A DNA stretch of 64,000 bases from Paenibacillus methanolicus (GTDB lineage Bacteria; Bacillota; Bacilli; Paenibacillales; Paenibacillaceae). The notes under the pieces were generated by a model. That model did no database searches. It was not told the origin of the DNA and was given only the letters and a program-made list of their open reading frames with translations. Location of the stretch: positions 1 to 64,000 of the forward strand of contig NZ_VNHS01000007.1 in the NCBI RefSeq assembly GCF_008124765.1. Reading direction: 5' to 3'. Below are positions 58,025 to 64,000 of this stretch, one piece after another. A program made the position numbers and the translations under genes. Numbering within the stretch: position 1 is the first letter of the stretch; the number at the start of each line of letters is the position of its first letter.

Positions 58025-59848
58025 ATGCAACGTTTTCATTGGGAGCGGGAGCTGCTGCAAGGGTGGTTGGACAATCAGCCGACGCCGGCAGGCGAGCTGT
58101 ATGCGCGTTCGGCCTCGGGCGGGCGTATCGATTGGGCCGCAATCGCGGCATCTCCGGGATACGACGAGATGAAGCAGGAACTGCTGGAGGAGGGAAGCAG
58201 GCTTGCGGATCGGCCGATTCCAGAACTGACGCAGGAGTTATACGGTCTGTTCGAGGCGACCGGGAACCGGCTGGCGTACGAAGGCGTCTATTTCGAGCGG
58301 CGCCGCCGTCTGACGACCTTCGCGCTGCTGCATCTGCTATTCCCGGGGGAGCCTCCCTACGCGCGGCGGCTGGAGGAGACGATCGAATCGATCCTAGCCG
58401 AGACGACGTGGTGCCTGCCCGCGCATATGAAAGACGAGTCGGTCGACCGCGGCATCGACCTGTTCGCGGCCGAGACCGGGTTCGCGCTCGGCGAGATTGC
58501 GGCGCTGATCGGCGAACGGCTGCCGCGGGAGCTGACGGACGCGATGAAGGCGCAAGTGAACCGCCGGCTATTCGTCCCGTACTTGACCCTCGGACCCTAT
58601 CATTGGGAGACGGCGGAACATAACTGGGCCGCCGTGTGCGCCGGCTCCATCGGCGCGGCCGCGCTGCTGATCGAGCCGGACGCGGCCCGAAGAGCGGCGA
58701 TGTGCGCGAAGGCGGTCGGCGCGATGAATCATTATTTGTCCGGCTTCGGCGAAGACGGCGCTTGTCTGGAAGGACCCGGTTACTGGAATTACGGCTTCGG
58801 CTACTATGTCTATTTCGCCGATCTGCTGCGCCGCGCGACGGGCGGGCGCGCGGACCTGTTCGAGGACGGGAAGGTGCGACGGATCGCGTTGTTCCAGCAG
58901 CAATGCTACTTGGCCGGCAATCGTCCCGCCAATTTCTCGGATGCGATGCCGCGCGTCAACGTCCACCTGGGGCTCTCGGATTATTTGGCCGCCCTGCACG
59001 AGGAGACGGAGCATCCGCCTCTTGCGGTCCGGGCCGCATTCCTGGACGATCATTGCGCGCGCTTCGCGCCGGCGCTGCGGAATGTGATCTGGTTTCGGCC
59101 GGAAGCGCGAAGAGGCGCGGATTGGCAGCCGGGCAGCTGGTATTTGCCCGACGCGCAATGGATGATCTCGCGTCGCGCTGCAGATGCCGGAACGTTCGGC
59201 TTCGCGGCCAAAGGCGGAACGAACGACGAGCCGCACAATCATAACGACGTCGGGCATTTCATCCTGCTCGCGGATGACGATCCCGCCTTTGCCGCCGATC
59301 TGGGTTGCGGCGAGTATACGGCGCAATATTTCGGCGCGGACCGGTATGCGTACGATTGTACCGGCGCCCATGGTCACTCGCTCCCGATGATAGACGGACG
59401 CGGTCAGGCGTCCGGCGCGGCGAGCCATGCGATCGTGCTCGAAGCATCGACGAGCGAACTGGAAGACCGCTTCGTCCTCGAGCTGGCGGCGTGTTATCCC
59501 GCGAGCGGGTTAGTCTCGCTCCAACGCAGCTTCGATTGGGTCAAGTCCGGTCCTCCGCGGCTGACGCTTACCGATACGTATCGATTCGCGGCGCAGGCTG
59601 CGCAGATCACGGAATGCATCGTCACCCGCTGCCGGCCGCGGGTCATCGAGGACGGCCGCATCCTGATTGCGGGCACGCGGCACACGGCCGTCCTGGAATA
59701 CGAAGCGGGATTGTTCGAGGCGGCTGTGGAGGAGCGGATGTTCGCGAACCATTATGGTGTGCGGGAGCACTATTATCGCCTCCAGCTGATCGCCCAACCG
59801 GGGACGAGCAAGCTGTTCGCGGCGGAGCTGAGATTTGTTTTCCGGTAG
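58025..59848 (+). CDS. Heparinase II/III-like polysaccharide lyase
   Basis: The 607-residue protein has an alpha/alpha toroid first half (ETAEHNWAAVCAGSIGAAAL, DGACLEGPGYWNYGFGYYVY) and a beta-sandwich second half opening with the family motif GGTNDEPHNHNDVGHFILLA, which supplies catalytic and metal His residues. Tyr in GPGYWNYGFGYY is a likely catalytic acid/base. It lacks a signal peptide, so it should act on imported oligosaccharides. GGGAGG lies before ATG 58025. Substrate (uronate-containing glycan) is inferred from the family. Confidence 0.85.
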   Translation: MQRFHWERELLQGWLDNQPTPAGELYARSASGGRIDWAAIAASPGYDEMKQELLEEGSRLADRPIPELTQELYGLFEATGNRLAYEGVYFERRRRLTTFALLHLLFPGEPPYARRLEETIESILAETTWCLPAHMKDESVDRGIDLFAAETGFALGEIAALIGERLPRELTDAMKAQVNRRLFVPYLTLGPYHWETAEHNWAAVCAGSIGAAALLIEPDAARRAAMCAKAVGAMNHYLSGFGEDGACLEGPGYWNYGFGYYVYFADLLRRATGGRADLFEDGKVRRIALFQQQCYLAGNRPANFSDAMPRVNVHLGLSDYLAALHEETEHPPLAVRAAFLDDHCARFAPALRNVIWFRPEARRGADWQPGSWYLPDAQWMISRRAADAGTFGFAAKGGTNDEPHNHNDVGHFILLADDDPAFAADLGCGEYTAQYFGADRYAYDCTGAHGHSLPMIDGRGQASGAASHAIVLEASTSELEDRFVLELAACYPASGLVSLQRSFDWVKSGPPRLTLTDTYRFAAQAAQITECIVTRCRPRVIEDGRILIAGTRHTAVLEYEAGLFEAAVEERMFANHYGVREHYYRLQLIAQPGTSKLFAAELRFVFR

Positions 59849-59879
59849 CGGGGAAGAACGGCTATTCCGAACCGAACAG

Positions 59880-59913
59880 GACCGTCAAGGCGAGCTGCCT
59901 TGACGGTTTTTTT
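59880..59913 (+). terminator. Strong terminator
   Basis: ACCGTCAAGGC-GAGCT-GCCTTGACGGT with a run of T residues. Confidence 0.92.
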
Positions 59914-60332
59914 GTAAATATAAGAATTTTAAGTTTCACGTTTATCAATCATCTTCTATTTCTCGTCGCGGAATGCCGCATTCACAATCCTCGGGGATGG
60001 TTGGCGAATGGTCATTTTTCAAGGAGGCCGTATTGTACATGGTACTTCATATCTGCATAATGAATCTAATGGTGTTACCAAGGATTTGGGCTAGCGCGGA
60101 CCTCCGGGTGATCTGAACGCCGCCGCTGTCCTTTCGGTTTCATCAACGCTTTTTCCTAAAACGGAATTATGTTCTGGCTTCCTTATGCGGGGTTGCGTCC
60201 TCGCTTTTCAACAAATCTAATTCCTCAAAAAATACAAGGAATTGTTTATTCCACTTTGCTTAAAAGTGAAAATCTGATACGATATTGAATATAGTCTATA
60301 GATTTAGTAAGGATTAAAGGGAGGCACTTTTC
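59914..60332 (+). other. Long upstream region of cysD
   Basis: There are 419 bases without a convincing gene. AAGGAGG at 60021 and a start at 60033/60039 open a 25-27-codon frame (MVLHICIMNLMVLPRIW) of unknown value. TTGCTT (60256) and TACGAT (60278) may be the cysD promoter, with TATAGTCTATAG just downstream. I see no SAM riboswitch motif. Confidence 0.4.
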
Positions 60333-61256
60333 ATGGACAAATTGACGCTTGATTCCATAGATGCAACCACACATCTGGATCAGCTCGAAGCTGAAGCGAT
60401 TTACATTATTCGAGAAGTAGCGGCGGAATGCGAAAATCCCGTCATGCTGTACTCCATCGGCAAGGATAGCTCCGTCATGCTGCATTTGGCGCTGAAAGCA
60501 TTTTATCCGGAGAAGCCGCCGTTTCCTTTCCTGCATATCGATACGACGTGGAAGTTCAAAGAGATGATTGAATTCCGCGACCGCAAGGCGAAAGAGTTCG
60601 GAATCAAAATGCTCGTTCACTCCAATCAGGAAGGGATCGAGCAAGGAATCAACCCCTTCGATCACGGCTCCTCCTACACGGATATTATGAAAACCCAAGC
60701 CCTGAAGCAAGGCTTGGATAAGTACGGATTCACGGCTGCCTTCGGCGGCGGAAGACGCGATGAGGAGAAGTCGCGCGCGAAGGAACGGATTTTCTCCTTC
60801 CGCAATAAGAATCATGCCTGGGACCCGAAGAATCAGCGGCCTGAGATGTGGAAGCTGTTCAACACAAGAATCAATAAAGGCGAAAGCATCCGCGTTTTCC
60901 CGATTTCCAACTGGACGGAAAAAGATATCTGGCAATACATTCGCAGAGAGAACATTGATATTGTTCCCCTCTACTTCGCGAAAGAACGGCCTGTCGTCGT
61001 TCGCGATGGCCAGATGATTATGGTGGATGACGAGCGGATGAAGCTCGAGCCCCATGAGAAGATTGAGACGATGAAGATGCGGTTCCGCACATTAGGCTGC
61101 TATCCGTTGACTGGCGGCGCCCAATCCGAGGCGGACACGCTGGATGCGATTATCGAGGAGACGCTCGGCGCGGTATCCTCCGAACGGACAACGCGGGTTA
61201 TTGACCAGGAAGAAGCGGGAAGCATGGAAAGACGTAAACGGGAGGGCTATTTCTAA
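60333..61256 (+). CDS. cysD: Sulfate adenylyltransferase subunit 2
   Basis: The 307-residue protein is a PP-loop adenylyltransferase: [20 protein letters not shown] holds the ATP motif, followed by [33 protein letters not shown] and [17 protein letters not shown]. It makes adenylyl sulfate from ATP and sulfate together with CysN, whose GTPase drives the reaction. AGGGAGG lies before the ATG. It is separated from cysN by one base. Bacilli more often use the single-chain Sat enzyme, so this CysDN pair is of note. Confidence 0.96.
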   Translation: MDKLTLDSIDATTHLDQLEAEAIYIIREVAAECENPVMLYSIGKDSSVMLHLALKAFYPEKPPFPFLHIDTTWKFKEMIEFRDRKAKEFGIKMLVHSNQEGIEQGINPFDHGSSYTDIMKTQALKQGLDKYGFTAAFGGGRRDEEKSRAKERIFSFRNKNHAWDPKNQRPEMWKLFNTRINKGESIRVFPISNWTEKDIWQYIRRENIDIVPLYFAKERPVVVRDGQMIMVDDERMKLEPHEKIETMKMRFRTLGCYPLTGGAQSEADTLDAIIEETLGAVSSERTTRVIDQEEAGSMERRKREGYF

Positions 61257-61257
61257 G

Positions 61258-62907
61258 ATGAAGAGTCTGCTTAAATTTATTACGTGCGGAAGCGTCGATG
61301 ACGGCAAATCCACTTTGATCGGACATATGCTGTATGAGGCGAAGCTCTTGTTCGCCGACCAGGAGAGGGCGCTCGAGCTGGATAGCAGGCTGGGCAGCCG
61401 CGGCGGCAAAATCGACTATTCCTTGCTTCTTGACGGGCTGCTTGCGGAACGCGAGCAGGGGATCACGATCGATGTGGCGTATCGGTATTTTACGACGGAT
61501 CACCGTTCGTTCATTGTAGCGGACACGCCGGGGCATGAAGAATATACGCGCAACATGGCCGTGGGCGCATCCTTTGCCGATCTTGCCGTTATTCTGGTGG
61601 ACGCCACCAAAGGGATTATTACGCAAACGAAGCGCCATACCCGGATTTGCGCCCTCATGGGGATTAAACATCTGGTGTTGGCCGTGAACAAAATGGATTT
61701 GGTGGATTTCGATACGAAGAAATTCGATGCCATCAAAGAAGAGTTCGCTCGCATCACGACCGAATTCCGGTTTGAGAGCATTGAGGTGATTCCTGTTTCG
61801 GCAACGGAAGGGGATAATATCACGACGAAATCGCCTAATACGCCTTGGTATGAAGGTCTTCCGTTGCTGCCGTATTTGGAGAATGTCGATGTTCATGCAA
61901 GCGACGACGATAAGCCGTTCATGATGCCCATTCAGCGGGTATGCCGACCGGATCACACGTTCCGCGGATTCCAAGGCCAGATTGAAGCCGGCGGCATCGC
62001 GGTTGGCGATGAACTGACCATTCTGCCTAGCCGGGAGAAGGCGAACGTCAAACGAATTTTGGTCACCGATCAAGACCGCGATTCGGCTCATGCCGGACAA
62101 CCTGTCACGATTCAATTAGATCGGGAAGTCGACGTCTCGCGAGGCTGCGTGTTTACGAAGGACGATCAGATTCAAGAGGCGGACAGCTTTAGCGCCACGA
62201 TTCTGTGGATGGACGATTCTGTCCTGACGCCGGGCAAAAACGTGCTCGTGAAGGTAGGCACGAAGGTTCTTCCCGGTACGGTAACGGCCATCAATTACAA
62301 AATCGATATCAATACAGGAAACACGGTTTCGGCCGACCATCTGGTTAAGAATGAATTGGCGAAATGCGAATTTTCCTTATCGGATGGCATTGTGTTTGAC
62401 TCGTTTGATCGAAACAAAAGCATCGGCGGCTTTATTCTCATCGATCGCGTAACGAATATGACATCCGCTTGCGGCGTCATTGACGAGGCTCTACAAAGCG
62501 CTGACCAGGCCGTCCGAATTGATGCGGAGGTTACCAGAGAGATTCGTGCCCAGCAAAAAGGACAGCAGCCATTCACGATTTGGCTGACCGGTTCTTCCGC
62601 ATTAGACAATGCGGAGCTTGCAAAGGAAGTCGAAAAACGGTTGGTGGCAAGCGGCTATCATACGATGCGGATTGATAACCAATCCGGTGAATCCGTGCGG
62701 CAAATCGCGGCTTATGCCGCATTGCTGAACGATGCGGGACTTCTTGCATTGGTACCGGCCGGTCCTGCGAACGACAACGACCAAGCCATCGCGCAAGAAA
62801 TGATTGGCCAGGCCTTCTTGCCAATCGAGGTTAACGACAGCTCTTCGATCGAGGAAGCGGCCAAAGATACCGTGAAGCGTGTGGTAAAAGCTCTCATTCA
62901 AGTCTAG
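61258..62907 (+). CDS. cysN: Sulfate adenylyltransferase subunit 1 with degenerate APS-kinase domain
   Basis: The 549-residue protein has an EF-Tu-like GTPase domain (P-loop GSVDDGKSTLIGHML, VADTPGHEEYTRNM, NKMDL) and two beta barrels to about residue 435. The last 110 residues align in layout with the APS kinase CysC: FTIWLTGSSALDNAELAKEV stands where WxTGxSGxGKST should be, and RQIAAYAALLNDAGLLALVP matches the CysC core. The P-loop Gly-Lys-Ser/Thr is absent, so this part cannot be a normal kinase. ATG 61258 follows cysD by one base, and translation is probably coupled. Confidence 0.94.
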   Translation: MKSLLKFITCGSVDDGKSTLIGHMLYEAKLLFADQERALELDSRLGSRGGKIDYSLLLDGLLAEREQGITIDVAYRYFTTDHRSFIVADTPGHEEYTRNMAVGASFADLAVILVDATKGIITQTKRHTRICALMGIKHLVLAVNKMDLVDFDTKKFDAIKEEFARITTEFRFESIEVIPVSATEGDNITTKSPNTPWYEGLPLLPYLENVDVHASDDDKPFMMPIQRVCRPDHTFRGFQGQIEAGGIAVGDELTILPSREKANVKRILVTDQDRDSAHAGQPVTIQLDREVDVSRGCVFTKDDQIQEADSFSATILWMDDSVLTPGKNVLVKVGTKVLPGTVTAINYKIDINTGNTVSADHLVKNELAKCEFSLSDGIVFDSFDRNKSIGGFILIDRVTNMTSACGVIDEALQSADQAVRIDAEVTREIRAQQKGQQPFTIWLTGSSALDNAELAKEVEKRLVASGYHTMRIDNQSGESVRQIAAYAALLNDAGLLALVPAGPANDNDQAIAQEMIGQAFLPIEVNDSSSIEEAAKDTVKRVVKALIQV

Positions 62908-62933
62908 TTTCATGTAGAAAGCCGAGAAACGCT

Positions 62934-62968
62934 AAGAGCACTGTGTTCGCGCAGTGCTCTTTTTTTTG
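62934..62968 (+). terminator. Terminator of cysDN operon
   Basis: AAGAGCACTG-TGTTCG-CGCAGTGCTCTT followed by T residues. Confidence 0.92.
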
Positions 62969-63589
62969 CTGCTTAGGAGATTGGTATTCCCGATTACCTG
63001 TTGTTCAGCGAGACGGTAACCACCGACATCGGAAGAAAAGATGCGACGTTCAGACCGGGATCCTAAAGGCTTTCGTTGATTGCCGAATTGCGCGCCAGCG
63101 ATCGACGCGGAAGACATGACGATATGAGACGGTATTGGGGCGGGGAAGAAAGTCAGACTCGCTTCGTGCCTATTCTCTAATAGACAGGCCGAATTTCGCT
63201 AAATAATTAAACATTGAATGATAGGAAAACTAACAAAGAAAGATTTTGATGAAATGAATGATGACATTTCATGGTTATATGATATGATACGTATAGTATC
63301 AAAAACCTTTCAAAAAACTCTCAAAAAAGTTTCGGGACTCGCTTGGCAAGCAAAGGGAACAGCGTAGCGGAGAGCGATTGCGAGGTTTTTTGGCTTGAAA
63401 TGATCGTCAAGCGGGAGAGGTTTGTAGCAATTTGTAGCATTTTGGGGAAAGAGGTGACGTTTACACTTCCAATTTATTAAAAAGAAGTAAATTGGTGTAA
63501 TTTTGTGTTTTTTGATGTTACAATTCAAAACATGCCTTTCAGAATCAAATACACCATCCAAAATCTACGAGGACATGGAGGGGAATTAT
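62969..63589. other. Long intergenic region before the acyl-CoA dehydrogenase-like gene
   Basis: There is no gene. It contains AAAACTCTCAAAAAAGTTTC, a CTCGCTTGGCAAGC hairpin-like piece near 63346, direct TTTGTAGCA repeats at 63421-63440, and the palindrome listed next. The first half (62970-63200) shows nothing recognisable. Confidence 0.5.
63461..63500 (+). promoter_or_regulatory. Large inverted repeat, candidate operator
   Basis: TTACAC-TT-CCAATTTA and TAAATTGG-T-GTGTAA arms lie around an 11-base centre, some 90 bases upstream of the acyl-CoA dehydrogenase-like start. It could be a repressor site or an mRNA hairpin. Confidence 0.45.
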
Positions 63590-64000
63590 TTGACGTATTT
63601 GTCGTTGGCAGTCAACGATCTCATTGAGCAAGGAATTCATAAAACCACTCTTCCTTCTCCGTATGGCCAAGCCTACTCGCCTTTGCAGTACAAGGACATG
63701 CTCATTCGCGTAGCGCGGCACAATCCCGCTTTAGCGCTTAGCATGTCGATGCACCTGCTTACGGTGTGGGGGCTATCCCGCATTCATACCGATTTTGACC
63801 GCAGCTATTATTTCCAGGAAGTCTCTCGCAACAACTCGCTTTTTGCATCCCCTAACGACCCGGTACTCTACTTCAGGAAGCTATCCGACATCAATCCAGA
63901 CAAATTCCCGGTGAAAATGACGTTCGTGGACGGCGGCGTGCTGGTTAACGGCATCCGGCCTTATGTGTCGCTCGAACCGTTCGTTCAGTTTTTGCCGATT
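63590..64000 (+). CDS. Acyl-CoA dehydrogenase-like protein, 3' end beyond window
   Basis: TTG 63590 follows GGAGGGG by six bases and opens MTYLSLAVNDLIEQGIHKTT. The stretch RVARHNPALALSMSMHLLTV resembles the N-terminal helical domain of acyl-CoA dehydrogenases, where DPS-ALSLGMH is usual. A 137-codon open frame runs to the window edge with no stop. The active-site base and FAD motifs lie outside. The assignment rests on this short N-terminal likeness. Confidence 0.6.
   Translation, partial: MTYLSLAVNDLIEQGIHKTTLPSPYGQAYSPLQYKDMLIRVARHNPALALSMSMHLLTVWGLSRIHTDFDRSYYFQEVSRNNSLFASPNDPVLYFRKLSDINPDKFPVKMTFVDGGVLVNGIRPYVSLEPFVQFLPI

Noticed and set aside
60112-60332. SAM (S-box) riboswitch before cysD
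   Set aside because: The conserved S-box core segments are not present, and no matching terminator/antiterminator pair is visible.

Overview
The window looks like a chromosomal segment of a Paenibacillaceae bacterium (Paenibacillus/Cohnella type). The grounds are moderate-to-high GC Gram-positive coding with strong GGAGG ribosome sites and frequent GTG/TTG starts, Bce-type antimicrobial-peptide modules, an LplB/YtcP/LplA-type sugar importer with an AraC-family regulator, a secreted glycosidase with CBM6 modules and a C-terminal FIMAH-like domain, MocR regulators and a heparinase-type protein. The genus is inferred; no rRNA or other decisive marker is present.

Layout. 0-3 kb: a TPR-like protein, a lipoprotein, and a PadR/HAAS regulator-membrane pair. 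3.5-4.2 kb: an internally deleted IS110-family transposase. 4.4-4.8 kb: two tiny membrane-protein genes behind a well-placed Fnr/Crp-type box. 4.9-9.4 kb: a BceRS two-component system divergent from a BceAB transporter. 10-18.6 kb: an SF0329-like protein, a small secreted protein, a 1379-residue GH43/CBM6 enzyme, LysR-PhzF, DinB and GNAT proteins. 18.9-26.3 kb: a carbohydrate uptake operon (AraC regulator, two permeases, binding protein, BadF-type kinase, GH4 phospho-glycosidase). 26.4-28.6 kb: an FAD monooxygenase with its TetR regulator.

28.6-50 kb is an accessory stretch. It holds AT-rich small genes, stress and drug-type modules (MFS/TetR, SDR, LysR, imine-reductase-like, TetR, HxlR/quinone reductase, LspA) and many broken genes (lipoprotein, CBO0543, sensor domain, erythromycin esterase, two-component system, alcohol dehydrogenase, LysR). 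These units are punctuated by a dispersed, roughly 60-100 bp repeat family. Each copy has one conserved small palindrome, one hairpin with a variable stem, and a conserved tail ending near TAACGGGCAG. Every copy I could orient points the same way, and most sit directly 3' of a gene. This is the strongest candidate for something undescribed in the window.

50-60 kb is a catabolic region: galactonate-dehydratase-like enolase, SDR, UlaG-like metallohydrolase, MocR regulator, MFS exporter, then an uncharacterised protein paired with a heparinase II/III-like lyase, with a broken flavoprotein and a broken satA-like acetyltransferase between. 60.3-62.9 kb is cysD-cysN for sulfate activation, the cysN product carrying a C-terminal APS-kinase-like domain without its P-loop. 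The window ends inside an acyl-CoA-dehydrogenase-like gene. I saw no tRNA, rRNA or CRISPR array.
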